A DNA stretch of 55,098 bases, taken from the IMG/VR virus record IMGVR_UViG_3300021197_000270, positions 1 to 55,098 of that record. One strand, given 5' to 3'. Shown here piece by piece: positions 29,974-38,571 of this stretch. Source of the stretch: a virus. The notes under the pieces were generated by a model. That model saw only the letters and a list, made by a program, of their open reading frames with translations. It was not told where the DNA came from and did no database searches. Each line of letters starts with the position of its first letter. The stretch's first letter is position 1. The translations under genes and the position numbers were made by a program.

Positions 29974-31557
29974 TCAGCCTATTTTTACAGCAACGGTGTG
30001 TTGACTGCTGCCTAATTTCCACACCTTGCCAATCGCTACAGAATATTGTTCAAATGTAGGCGAGGTGACTGCTGCTGCTTCAATGCCGCCATCTGACGTT
30101 GCTTGCGCCACAACAAAGTCACCAACTTTAGTAGTGCCAGTAATGGTGCAGGGAACCTGCCCACTAAACGCTATGCGGTCTACTTTCTGCCTCGCAGCCT
30201 CTAGCGCATCGCCTTCCAATGTTGTCTGATTACCATCAGCGTCAGTTGAAGCAATACTCCACACATCACCTCCAACATATGACGGGTCTGTTGATTTAAT
30301 TACAAAGCTGTGAGCATTAGCAAATACGTCAGTTAGCTTGCCATTTGCGTCAACCCCGCACACTGCACCTTTTGCAATAGTGCCTACACCATCAGCCTTA
30401 ATCATGTATTCAGCGTAGTCAGCACCAGATGCGTTGACTGTTCCACCAGCGTTAATCGCTCTATCTGTAGTATTCATACCTCGCACTTTGAGAGTGGCAT
30501 TTGCTGCGTTTGGTGCTTTACCACCTTCATTGGCGTTAAACACGCCAAAGTATTCAGTCGGAGATGTATCAGCAATTCTAATAGCTTGCAGCGCAGTTGT
30601 GTTTCCACACTGAATGTCTAAAACACCAGTGCCGGGGTCACGCCCGATGCCAACCTTATCTTCTCCAGCATTGACAGTTAGCATGTTAGCGTTGCCGTTG
30701 CTCTCAACACGGAAGTCTATGTCTGCGCTGCCATCATTAAATGATAATGTGCTGGCGTCATAATTTATTATGCTGGTTAAAGCCCCAGCTTTTATAGAGA
30801 AGATATCAAACGCCGCATCTTCAGTGCCATCGGACGCATCAATAATAAAGTTCCGCCACCGTGTTCCAACCGTGTTTTCAGCAGCATCGTTGTTAAAGTT
30901 GAATGTCAACTCACCAATGGCATCGTTGTCGGCAGGGCTTCCTGATGCTCTGGTCATCACAAGATTTGGACCAGTGTTAGCATCCGCATCCGTTGATGTA
31001 AGTGTTAGATTGTTAGAGTTGTCAGAGGTGGTAATTGTGGAAGCGGCAGTTGCGGCAAACCCGCCTGTGATGTCCACGCCTGTGCTGCTAGTTTCGATAC
31101 GTTTTGTATTATTGTTATAAAGTTCAACAGCACCATCATCTGTCAGCTTTGCAAGTGTTTCGCCGCCATCTCCAGAATAAAACTCAATGTTTGTGCCGCG
31201 TATTTCTAGGTTGCCCGTGCCTGTATCTTCCAACTTAGTTTTAGAACCGTTATGGCTAATTTTGAAATCGTCATCTGCGCCAAATATAAGAGCAGCATTG
31301 TCATTAAACTTTAGGTCATCTGTACCAGTAGGCACGAAACACACTGTAGTATCAGCATCATTCTTGATAACAACGTCACTGGTGCTACCCTGTCCTGTGA
31401 GGATAAGTCCTTCTGCGCTGGTAAAGCCAATAGCCGCATCATCGCCAGCAGCGGTATCACCTGCGGGTTCAACCGTGCCGGTAGACGTTACATTACCTGA
31501 AACGCTCAAATCAGACAGGGTCGTGATGTTTTTTGGTTCTTTACCTAGATATGGCAT
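29974..31557 (-). CDS. Tail fibre / spike protein A
   Basis: 527 residues. N-terminus MPYLGKEPKNITTLSDLSVS is a common fibre attachment start. Repeated beta units contain FKISHNGSKTKLEDTGTGNL, SSTDADANTGPNLVM and DFRVESNGNANMLTVNAGED. The last 150 residues (SGADYAEYMIKADGVGTIAK, then SFVIKSTDPSYVGGDVW) resemble C-terminal intramolecular-chaperone domains of fibres. It probably binds the host surface. Several modules are shared with the fibre at 33078. Upstream AGGAACAGGT is the ribosome site. Confidence 0.82.
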   Translation of the reverse strand: MPYLGKEPKNITTLSDLSVSGNVTSTGTVEPAGDTAAGDDAAIGFTSAEGLILTGQGSTSDVVIKNDADTTVCFVPTGTDDLKFNDNAALIFGADDDFKISHNGSKTKLEDTGTGNLEIRGTNIEFYSGDGGETLAKLTDDGAVELYNNNTKRIETSSTGVDITGGFAATAASTITTSDNSNNLTLTSTDADANTGPNLVMTRASGSPADNDAIGELTFNFNNDAAENTVGTRWRNFIIDASDGTEDAAFDIFSIKAGALTSIINYDASTLSFNDGSADIDFRVESNGNANMLTVNAGEDKVGIGRDPGTGVLDIQCGNTTALQAIRIADTSPTEYFGVFNANEGGKAPNAANATLKVRGMNTTDRAINAGGTVNASGADYAEYMIKADGVGTIAKGAVCGVDANGKLTDVFANAHSFVIKSTDPSYVGGDVWSIASTDADGNQTTLEGDALEAARQKVDRIAFSGQVPCTITGTTKVGDFVVAQATSDGGIEAAAVTSPTFEQYSVAIGKVWKLGSSQHTVAVKIG

Positions 31558-31567
31558 ACCTGTTCCT

Positions 31568-31846
31568 CTATACTTCTTGTGCGTCTATCATGGTTTGATA
31601 CGCAGTCTTCACAGCATCACTCCACACAGCGTTGCAGATAGCTTGCACTTCAGTGCTTTCGCCGCTGATGTCTGTGTCAGCCCACGAACCGCTTGCTTTT
31701 GTGCTGGGTTGCAACGCATGACGATGAAAGCTACGGCTAATCTCTACGCCGTCACGCTTGATGATGGTTGCAGTGCGTACTTGTACAGCTTTGTAGTCGC
31801 CAACTACCTCAATCTTGTCTTGTACTGTTTCTTCTGTAAGTGCCAT
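31568..31846 (-). CDS. Small conserved fibre-cluster protein (92 aa)
   Basis: 92 residues (MALTEETVQDKIEVVGDYKA, then VQVRTATIIKRDGVEISRSF) ending QTMIDAQEV. This small protein type is frequent next to fibre genes in marine phages. It may be a fibre-assembly factor. Its last codons have a vestigial duplicate upstream of the other fibre gene (33038-33069), pointing to duplication of the gene-fibre junction. Confidence 0.75.
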   Translation of the reverse strand: MALTEETVQDKIEVVGDYKAVQVRTATIIKRDGVEISRSFHRHALQPSTKASGSWADTDISGESTEVQAICNAVWSDAVKTAYQTMIDAQEV

Positions 31847-31903
31847 TTTTATCTCCTATGGTTGGACTGTCCGCCCCCAGCATTTACTAGAGGTATAAAG
31901 TTA

Positions 31904-33037
31904 TTAATTTACGTCATAATGACCGAACCATCGCCAGCCACCATTCAAAGCCATTGTGTTTCCGGCAACAGACCCGCCGTCTTGAAATTTATAAACGCCT
32001 ATAACAGTGCCGTTATTAAAAATAACACCTGTAACGTGGATGTTGTTTGAAACACCTCCAGTGTAACTAATAAGCGCACCCGATGACGGAACAGCATTTT
32101 TTGAAGTAAAAGGCAAACCGCCAATGTAAAGATGGCTGCTATTTCCCGTAATCGAATTGCCGTCTAATTCAAATTCAAAGAAAACCCTGTTGCCAACTTT
32201 TGTGTAACGGCCAGTCTGAATTGAATATGTCGCAGAATCAGTGCCTTGCGTGTAGGATGGCGTAAACGTACCCTCCTCATAATCGTCAAGAAGTTCACTT
32301 GTCATGCCACTAGCGTCACTGGTTGCAGCAAAACTAATGCCGTGACCGCTTGCCACCACAAGGTCACCGTCAGTCAAAGTTAGTCCATTACTAAGTGTTG
32401 CGGCACCATTATCAGACATATCCAAGTCAAGAGCAGTTATTATTGAACCACCATCATTACCCTGAAACTTTATGTCTCCGTCAGATATAGGGTTTTTAAT
32501 TCTGGAATTGTTGCCATCCTTGTCAATTTCAAGAAACGTAGTGCCGCCATCTGCAAGAATTATATCTGCGCCATCAGCGTCGAGAGTAATATCTCCCGCC
32601 ACGTCTATCGTTAAATCCCCAGAACTAAGGTCAATCTCCGTGCCGTCAATAGTGATGTTGTCTACAACCACTCCAGCATTTGCAGTTACTACACCAGTGA
32701 GTGCAGTAGTGCCGGTAACACTAAGATTACCACCCACAGAAAAGTCACTATCTACATCGCCACTAAACACACTAAACGTGTCGTAAACAATGATCTCTAC
32801 CTGATCGTTGGCTGTTAGTGCTGTCAAACCAGCAATCGTATTAGCTGTATTGGTGTTGTAGTCAGTGCCAGCAACCAGTGCCACACCATTGACCGATACG
32901 TCTACAAAGTTGCCATCAGTAAAGGTAAGCGTACCACCAGTGGTCATGCTGCCAGATATTGAGGTTTCACTCCCGCTGGCAGTAAGGTAATACCTAGCCC
33001 TAGTGGCCTGTGATGGGGTTTTACCTATGTATGGCAT
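31904..33037 (-). CDS. Tail fibre protein B
   Basis: 377 residues opening MPYIGKTPSQATRARYYLTA and SGSETSISGSMTTGGTLTFT, a fibre N-terminal domain of marine phages. Middle: SVGGNLSVTGTTALTGVV and IDLSSGDLTIDVAGDITLDA. The C-terminal receptor-like domain begins at SGMTSELLDDYEEGTFTPSY and has a jelly-roll-like beta pattern. That domain is paralogous to the C-terminus of the fibre at 33078. Likely host recognition. Confidence 0.8.
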   Translation of the reverse strand: MPYIGKTPSQATRARYYLTASGSETSISGSMTTGGTLTFTDGNFVDVSVNGVALVAGTDYNTNTANTIAGLTALTANDQVEIIVYDTFSVFSGDVDSDFSVGGNLSVTGTTALTGVVTANAGVVVDNITIDGTEIDLSSGDLTIDVAGDITLDADGADIILADGGTTFLEIDKDGNNSRIKNPISDGDIKFQGNDGGSIITALDLDMSDNGAATLSNGLTLTDGDLVVASGHGISFAATSDASGMTSELLDDYEEGTFTPSYTQGTDSATYSIQTGRYTKVGNRVFFEFELDGNSITGNSSHLYIGGLPFTSKNAVPSSGALISYTGGVSNNIHVTGVIFNNGTVIGVYKFQDGGSVAGNTMALNGGWRWFGHYDVN

Positions 33038-33069
33038 ACCTGTTCCTTTATGCTTCTTGTGCGTCTATC
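33038..33069 (-). pseudogene. Vestige of a duplicated small fibre-cluster gene
   Basis: Between the two fibre genes the minus strand reads ATAGACGCACAAGAAGCATAA then AGGAACAGGT. This is the last codons (IDAQEA-stop) plus ribosome site matching the end of the 31568-31846 gene (IDAQEV-stop) and its junction with the fibre at 31557. Everything upstream of it is missing. Confidence 0.6.
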
Positions 33070-33077
33070 CGATGGGG

Positions 33078-34283
33078 TTAAGTTGCTGTACGGTAACAAC
33101 CAGCAATGTGAAAATCGTTTTGACCATTTACCCCTGTTGCATTTCCAACCAAAGCGTTACCATCTCCTTTAAATAACTTGACTTGGTTAGTGTTTTCACC
33201 GATTTGCATATATATGCCGGTATCGACATTGTAAAAGTTGTTGTTAAACGTGACCCAAGCACCGCCCATCTGATGATTCATTGTGCTATTTTGGTCTGAA
33301 GAAAATGGAAGATTGTCAATTTTAATTTGATTGCCGTCTGTAGACGCTGCACCGTTTGTTATGTCCAACTCAATTACAAAGAATACAAAATTACCTATCT
33401 TCGTATAAACTCCGTTTTGGTCGCCGTAGCCTGAACCAGAAAGACCACCAGTGAAAGATGGTGTGAACGTGCCTTCTTCGTAATCATCCAGCAGTTCACT
33501 TGTCATGCCACTGACATTTCCGGCTGCGCTGAAATCAATGCCGTGACCGCTTGTGCCAATCACAAGGTCGCCATCGCTAACAGTAACATCTTTATTTGTT
33601 CCAAGAACAAGCACATTAGCAGGAGAACCAGCGGACGCAGAAGTAGCGAGTGTAATCGGTTCAACCGCAAGCGTTCTAATCTTCATACCGCCAGCATCAG
33701 ACATCTGAATGTCACAACCTGTGTTGGTTGTGCTGTTGTGTTGGAATAATATTTGAGTGCCGTGAGATGCGTCAGCGTTATCTAGAAGGAGTGTTCCGAA
33801 ATCTCCACCAACCACAGATAATTTGTTTGCGGGGCTGTTAGTCCCAATACCAACTTTATCATTACCCGCATCAACAAACAGCATGTTGGCGTTGCCGTTG
33901 CTTTCGACACGGAAGTCACTATCTATACTATCTTCGTTTATAACAACTTCGCCGGGCAACATTTCTATTCTGCTACGAGATGACCCAGCAACGATTGTTA
34001 GTAATTCTAGTTCGCCATCTTCAGTGCCGTCTGTTACATCGTTTGCTTTTGCACTGATTTGTGCCGCCGATACAAAATCGCTACCTGCACTATTATCAAA
34101 TTTAAACTGAATTAACCCTGCATTATCGCCGTCAGCAGGACTACCCGAATCTCTTTGTAGCAACAAAACAGGGCCAGAGTTTGCATCAGCGTCCGTTGAC
34201 GAAAGGGTAAGCTGTGCAGTGTTGTCGGCAGTCGTAATCGTTACACCAGATAACAGGTCTGCTATTTCTTGTGCTCGGGACAT
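33078..34283 (-). CDS. Tail fibre protein C
   Basis: 401 residues starting MSRAQEIADLLSGVTITTAD. It shares SSTDADANSGP and DFRVESNGNANML modules with the fibre at 29974, and the C-terminal SGMTSELLDDYEEGTFTPSF domain with the fibre at 31904. It is thus a chimera of its neighbours. The VGIGTNSPANKLSVVGG segment is a typical fibre shaft unit. Expected at the tail tip; shares one base with the next gene. Confidence 0.8.
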   Translation of the reverse strand: MSRAQEIADLLSGVTITTADNTAQLTLSSTDADANSGPVLLLQRDSGSPADGDNAGLIQFKFDNSAGSDFVSAAQISAKANDVTDGTEDGELELLTIVAGSSRSRIEMLPGEVVINEDSIDSDFRVESNGNANMLFVDAGNDKVGIGTNSPANKLSVVGGDFGTLLLDNADASHGTQILFQHNSTTNTGCDIQMSDAGGMKIRTLAVEPITLATSASAGSPANVLVLGTNKDVTVSDGDLVIGTSGHGIDFSAAGNVSGMTSELLDDYEEGTFTPSFTGGLSGSGYGDQNGVYTKIGNFVFFVIELDITNGAASTDGNQIKIDNLPFSSDQNSTMNHQMGGAWVTFNNNFYNVDTGIYMQIGENTNQVKLFKGDGNALVGNATGVNGQNDFHIAGCYRTAT

Positions 34284-34612
34284 TAGGTGATCTCCATGAT
34301 ACTCGCTACAGTGTCTAGACTGTTAGCAACGCTAGACTGCACAATCAGGCTATGACCCGTTTCCATGACAATCTTGTTCCCAGACATATATTCAAAGCTG
34401 GATCCAACAGGTATTGGAATGTCTTTAGCCAAGAACACCATATCACCAGCGTTCAACTTGATATCTGCTGTGATTTGAGATGATCCGGTGTTTGCCAGCG
34501 TCAGACCAATAATAACTGTAGTGGTAGAGCTTGGCGCGGTGTAAACAGCCATGTCTGAATTGGCACTGCTGTTTGCACCATTAAACACCTTGTTTTTGAA
34601 GGTATTAGCCAT
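34283..34612 (-). CDS. Small virion protein (109 aa)
   Basis: 109 residues, beta-rich (MANTFKNKVFNGANSSANSD, then VYTAPSSTTTVIIGLTLANT), a type often found among marine phage tail and fibre genes. An Ig-like or jelly-roll fold is likely. It may decorate the tail or help assembly. No catalytic features. Confidence 0.7.
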   Translation of the reverse strand: MANTFKNKVFNGANSSANSDMAVYTAPSSTTTVIIGLTLANTGSSQITADIKLNAGDMVFLAKDIPIPVGSSFEYMSGNKIVMETGHSLIVQSSVANSLDTVASIMEIT

Positions 34613-34621
34613 GATCTACCC

Positions 34622-35074
34622 CTATCCTACATCGTCAAGCAAAGCACATACGATGACCTCTGCGGTGGATGCAGACGAGATAGCGTGAACATCAGCCACG
34701 GTGGCGTTTGGCAACCTTGCCGCAAAAGCCTCGCTCGGCCCTATGGTTACGCCGTCCGCTGCACTAGAAGACGCTGTTCCAGCATCAAACACCACATAAA
34801 TGCTACGACTGTTTGAATCTACATTTTTGATAAACAAGAACTTGACCTTGTCTCCTGTAGCAACTGCGGTTGGCGCAGTATCATCATCTACAGCGGTATA
34901 GTCGGTATAAGCACCAGCAATTAGGTCAGTGCTTGAATTAGACACACTGGTCTTCTTGTAATACCACTTATCATTTGCATCAACAGGTGTGACAGTCATA
35001 CTAGCCGAGAAAGTCTTGGCAATCTCGTCTGGCAAAACTGTTGCCTGTATTGTTACGGAAGCATCATTTGCCAT
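34622..35074 (-). CDS. Virion-associated protein (150 aa)
   Basis: 150 residues, Ala/Thr/Asp/Val-rich beta protein (MANDASVTIQATVLPDEIAK, then NDKWYYKKTSVSNSSTDLIA). Similar proteins sit between fibre genes in marine phages. Its exact role is unknown; part of the contiguous late structural run with 9-14-base gaps. Confidence 0.65.
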   Translation of the reverse strand: MANDASVTIQATVLPDEIAKTFSASMTVTPVDANDKWYYKKTSVSNSSTDLIAGAYTDYTAVDDDTAPTAVATGDKVKFLFIKNVDSNSRSIYVVFDAGTASSSAADGVTIGPSEAFAARLPNATVADVHAISSASTAEVIVCALLDDVG

Positions 35075-35086
35075 TTTGTACTCCTA

Positions 35087-35599
35087 TCATCCGAGGGCGA
35101 TTGCTAAAGCTGTGGATTGATCAGCCACATCTGGGTTGTCGGCTACGTTAAAAGATGAAGCAACCGCTGTAACCGCTGCGCCTGAACCAGCCCCATCACA
35201 AAACACAATATCGGTCTTACCGTTTGGTATCGACACAGTGGCTCCGCTACCTTGCTGAATCGTTGCGCTGCGACTGCCAGATAAAGAGTTTTTAATAACA
35301 AAAAATTTACTAGCGGTATTAGGGGCAATCGTCACCACGTTAACACCACCTAGATCAGAACCGCTGTCTTTTATGTTTATGACAGAGAACATCCCCGTCT
35401 GAACATTGCTTTGTCCAGAGGTAGGAGAAGCTGCTCGTATGGTAAGATCAGTTGTAAGATCAGACGCTGTCAGATCCGCTGCGCCCGTTACTCGGTCAAA
35501 AATATCAAAGTTAAAATTGGTAACATCGCCCCAACTACCAGACAATTCACCTGTAGCCGGCTTTTCTATACCAAGATTTGTACTAAATGAACTTGCCAT
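35087..35599 (-). CDS. Tail-fibre-like protein with ELSGSWGDVTN start
   Basis: 170 residues. The opening SSFSTNLGIEKPATGELSGS and WGDVTNFNFDIFDRV is a recurrent N-terminal attachment module of marine phage fibres. The remainder is beta-rich. No receptor domain follows, so it may be an adaptor to which a longer fibre binds. Confidence 0.75.
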   Translation of the reverse strand: MASSFSTNLGIEKPATGELSGSWGDVTNFNFDIFDRVTGAADLTASDLTTDLTIRAASPTSGQSNVQTGMFSVINIKDSGSDLGGVNVVTIAPNTASKFFVIKNSLSGSRSATIQQGSGATVSIPNGKTDIVFCDGAGSGAAVTAVASSFNVADNPDVADQSTALAIALG

Positions 35600-35608
35600 G
35601 CATTGCTC

Positions 35609-36298
35609 CTACGCCGCTTTCTCTGTCCAATTTGGAGTCTGCGAGGGTGTTTCGTCAGACCAGGAAGGGGATGCTGCTGTAATATCCGTCCAACTTGGAG
35701 TCTGGCTAGGCACAATACTCGTGTAGACTAGGACTATACCAGCATTTCCTGTCGCTGTAACCCCCGTAACAGAATACTTGGATTCTAGGGTAACAGCGCC
35801 CGTTGCTCCCGTGCCAACAACACCTGTAGCAGACAACAATGAAGATGCCGTTACAGTTTCTGAACCTAGCGCACTGGTGCCCACATTGCCTGTAACAGCA
35901 ACCAACGCTCCAGCGGTAACTGATTCGTCACCAAAGCTAACGGTGGCCGTAACGCCTACACCCGCTACATTAGCCGCACAATTGGTCTGTTCATCACCAA
36001 CTGCGGTAGTACCTATAACATTTGTGGGGGATACAAGAGCGGTGCCAGTAACAGTCTCAGAACCAACAGCACCCGTTGCAGATGAACCGGTTGAAGCGAC
36101 TAAGGCAGAACCGGTAACAGTTTCAGAACCTAAAGCGGTGGTTCCAACGACACCCGTGACAGTAACTAATGCTCCAGCGGTAACAGTCTCAGATCCGAGA
36201 GCGGTAGTACCCGCAACACCAGTAACAACAACAGGTATTGCTTGGTTCCAAGTAAGCTGGCCCCAAGTACCTCGACCCCAACCCGTAATATTTGCCAC
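35609..36298 (-). CDS. Tandem 22-residue-repeat virion protein
   Basis: 229 residues: a short opening (ITGWGRGTWGQLTWNQA) then about seven repeats of 22 residues with consensus VTGxxGTTALGSETVTxGAL, ending in PSWTDITAASPSWSDETPSQ and PNWTEKAA. The repeats should form a regular beta structure exposed on the virion. The copies differ in Ala/Val/Ser positions. This is probably a tail or capsid surface protein that varies by repeat number. A long antisense frame here is only a mirror of the repeats. Confidence 0.75.
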   Translation of the reverse strand: MANITGWGRGTWGQLTWNQAIPVVVTGVAGTTALGSETVTAGALVTVTGVVGTTALGSETVTGSALVASTGSSATGAVGSETVTGTALVSPTNVIGTTAVGDEQTNCAANVAGVGVTATVSFGDESVTAGALVAVTGNVGTSALGSETVTASSLLSATGVVGTGATGAVTLESKYSVTGVTATGNAGIVLVYTSIVPSQTPSWTDITAASPSWSDETPSQTPNWTEKAA

Positions 36299-36310
36299 GA
36301 TGCTACTCCA

Positions 36311-36763
36311 TTACGCTATGCGGATAATGGCATTACTCGCATCGGCTGTTGGGAACTGAACGGTGAAAGTACCAGAAGTAGACGTTTTATTAGATGTGAA
36401 GTCCAAAACACAAACAGCTTTGTCACTGTTAGTGTCATTGTAGATCAAAGCGCCCATTGCTGTAATTGTAGCCGTAGTAAAGCTGATATCAGCAAAATCA
36501 GTAAAAGCCGTAGTGCCGGAAGTGCTTGGTGCCACTTTCGTAAGAGCACCACCGCCTGCGGTGTATGATCCGCTGTTTGCGACCTCACCGGTTGTGGTGT
36601 AGGCGGTTGTAGCTGCGCCAAGAGTGGCTGTGGTGCTTGATTTGCCGCCGCCGCCTTCTGCGTACAAGGCCAACTTAAAAGCGTTGCCGTTTGTTGCGAA
36701 ATTATGCGTACCCAGCAACAACTCTTGTTTGAATGCGGTACACATTGCTTGTGCAATTGCCAT
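36311..36763 (-). CDS. Conserved virion protein (150 aa)
   Basis: 150 residues beginning MAIAQAMCTAFKQELLLGTH, then FKLALYAEG, ATLGAATTAYTTTGEV and YTAGGGAL. This pattern defines a widespread small virion protein of marine tailed phages. Beta-sandwich composition. It may be a minor tail or head protein. Coupled to the next gene by a one-base overlap. Confidence 0.78.
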   Translation of the reverse strand: MAIAQAMCTAFKQELLLGTHNFATNGNAFKLALYAEGGGGKSSTTATLGAATTAYTTTGEVANSGSYTAGGGALTKVAPSTSGTTAFTDFADISFTTATITAMGALIYNDTNSDKAVCVLDFTSNKTSTSGTFTVQFPTADASNAIIRIA

Positions 36764-37050
36764 TACAGTCTCCCTATAGCATCAGCTAATTCGTGCTGAC
36801 CAGCTTCACGAACTTTCGCGCAAATAGTAGCACGTTCTTCTCTTCTAGCCAACTCCACATAATATTGTACTAAATTTCGTACTCGATCCTTGAACGCTTC
36901 GGCCTGAAGACGAATCGGTTCTGGTGCCTCATCCGATATATATATGATCTTGTTCGCCGCCATATCGGCTATCTGATCGTTAGACAAACCACCGTTATCT
37001 GACGTAATTACGTCCACGGCGCCTACAGATCCCATGCTTATATCAAACAT
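36763..37050 (-). CDS. Small helical protein (95 aa)
   Basis: The start is placed at 37050 (MFDISMGSVGAVDV), seven bases after GGGAGG; the longer frame from 37104 lies inside the upstream gene. The 95-residue product is helical and charged (QAEAFKDRVRNLVQYYVELA) and likely oligomerises. It is not recognised. Overlaps the upstream Rossmann-like gene by eight bases. Confidence 0.65.
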   Translation of the reverse strand: MFDISMGSVGAVDVITSDNGGLSNDQIADMAANKIIYISDEAPEPIRLQAEAFKDRVRNLVQYYVELARREERATICAKVREAGQHELADAIGRL

Positions 37051-37720
37051 TGTCATGCCTCCCAAAAATAACTGGCTCTGATTCCACTGGTTCAGGAGGA
37101 TCAAACTCTGATTGTTTGGTTATCAATAGACTTCCGTCTTGGACGGTTTGAACCAACGGGTCGTCTAGCCGGTGATATCCATACAACTTCTCATTGTCTG
37201 GGACGTTGGTGTCCAAAAGACTTGATCTATGCGCGACTTCTATCTTAATACCCTTCGACACGGCAATAGCGCACCAGAACTCAACGCAGGCTCTTCCTGA
37301 CTCAGCCATACTTACATTCTTGTATGTATAGTCTATGCCATACAAACAAATCTTACTGACCTTCGCCCAAATCGCATAAGCAACAGCATAGGCCACCGTG
37401 TTATTGAAGTAACAAAACCCCAACTCAGTCGCCACTTCTTTGAGCGGATAAAGCTCTAAGTGTTTGACTCGCTTGTCTAACTGACACGTTACTATCGGTT
37501 TTTTGTTGGTTTTCAGGAACTCACGAGCAACACCAGTTTGAGATCCGGCATTCTCAGAGTCTAAAAACCTAGACACTGGGTCCATCATGAAGGTCTTATC
37601 AACGTGAATTATTGCGCCGATACAGTTGATGCCCCATATCTCGTCAAACTCTTGAGAGGCGACTCGAGCAGATATGTAATCAGCATAGCTGCCTCCAAGC
37701 CCAACAATAGCAATCTTCAT
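37043..37720 (-). CDS. Rossmann-like protein (225 aa)
   Basis: 225 residues starting MKIAIVGLGGSYADYISARV, a nucleotide-binding-like Rossmann beta-alpha start, then FDEIWGINCIGAII and a later ICLYGIDYTYKNVSMAESGR motif. Related proteins occur in marine phage structural clusters. The fold recalls DUF115-type sugar or pterin-linked enzymes, but no active site can be assigned. It sits between head-tail adaptor and virion genes, and may modify virion proteins. Confidence 0.65.
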   Translation of the reverse strand: MKIAIVGLGGSYADYISARVASQEFDEIWGINCIGAIIHVDKTFMMDPVSRFLDSENAGSQTGVAREFLKTNKKPIVTCQLDKRVKHLELYPLKEVATELGFCYFNNTVAYAVAYAIWAKVSKICLYGIDYTYKNVSMAESGRACVEFWCAIAVSKGIKIEVAHRSSLLDTNVPDNEKLYGYHRLDDPLVQTVQDGSLLITKQSEFDPPEPVESEPVIFGRHDNV

Positions 37721-38571
37721 GTTCTAACTCTTCTTACCAACCCATCCCTATATGCGTCAGCGTTTTCTCTGGCTTCAGCGTAGTCCTTCAACCTAATCAA
37801 AGACTCGGAGAATCTGTCGCCGTACATCTTCATGACATCCGGCTCACCCTTCATGTAGGTGTACGCTTCAACCAAACTGCCATAGAGCATTGCATTTGGA
37901 GCGTTTTCACTAAGCCATGTCTGTGTGGTATCGGAACTGGTAGATACAACTGTGCCGGTGGCACCGCTAGTACCGCCAGTTACCGTTTCGCCTACTGTGA
38001 AGTCCGTGCTTGGAATAATAATTGTCAGTGTCGATGAAGCACCACCCGAAGAGATGGTTGTCGTTGCACCGCTAGTACCGCCAGTTATTGTCTCTGTGTC
38101 TTGAAAAGTGCCACTAACGCTACTTAAAGTTAAAACGAACGTACTAACCGTTAGACTGGTTGGTCGATAGTAATAATGCAATTCAGCCGTAAACGCTGCA
38201 TTAGGCGTGGGCGCTAATAAAAAATTGTTTGAATCAAACAATGCATAGTATTTTGGCGTTCCGGTTGCTGTAGTGCTTGGACTGTACTCTTGCAAAAAGT
38301 TCACATCCTTGTGCATCAAGAACTCTCTGTTGCCAGAGTTGACAATAGAAAGACTGAACGAAGCAAGATAATCATCAGGTACAGCTAAAAACTGATTCCC
38401 AGAAGATGTGCTTCCATTGACGTTCTTACGAAAGAAATCTAGATCTACGCTTTTGAATATGCGCTCTTCTGCGGTGGAGATAAAATCAGATAAATGAGAA
38501 ACAAAAGTAGATTCTTGGTTCTCTGTGTAATCTTTTATAGAGTTTTTTAACTCTGTATAAGTATATGTCAT
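37717..38571 (-). CDS. Head-tail adaptor (P22 gp4-like) with inserted beta domain
   Basis: 284 residues. The adaptor core is split. The N-part is MTYTYTELKNSIKDYTENQE, then FLAVPDDYLASFSLSI and TGTPKYYALFDSNNFLLAPT; the C-part is TWLSENAPNAMLYGSLVEAY and KMYGDRFSESLIRLKDYAEA. Between them (about residues 142-218) is a Thr/Gly/Ser-rich insertion with two copies of ETxTGGTSGAT, probably a small Ig-like decoration domain. It connects portal and tail. Overlaps its neighbours by four bases. Confidence 0.8.
   Translation of the reverse strand: MTYTYTELKNSIKDYTENQESTFVSHLSDFISTAEERIFKSVDLDFFRKNVNGSTSSGNQFLAVPDDYLASFSLSIVNSGNREFLMHKDVNFLQEYSPSTTATGTPKYYALFDSNNFLLAPTPNAAFTAELHYYYRPTSLTVSTFVLTLSSVSGTFQDTETITGGTSGATTTISSGGASSTLTIIIPSTDFTVGETVTGGTSGATGTVVSTSSDTTQTWLSENAPNAMLYGSLVEAYTYMKGEPDVMKMYGDRFSESLIRLKDYAEARENADAYRDGLVRRVRT

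Noticed and set aside
30770-31120. 116-codon plus-strand ORF
   Set aside because: Antisense shadow of the fibre at 29974-31557, lacking any start signal.
31187-32050. 287-codon plus-strand ORF across the fibre region
   Set aside because: It runs antisense through the end of one fibre gene, an intact small gene and a fibre start; composition is that of a shadow and no promoter or ribosome site is seen.
35778-36359. 193-codon plus-strand ORF
   Set aside because: It mirrors the 22-residue repeat gene on the other strand: Pro/Val/Ala/Thr-rich shadow, no ribosome site, opposite to the late direction.
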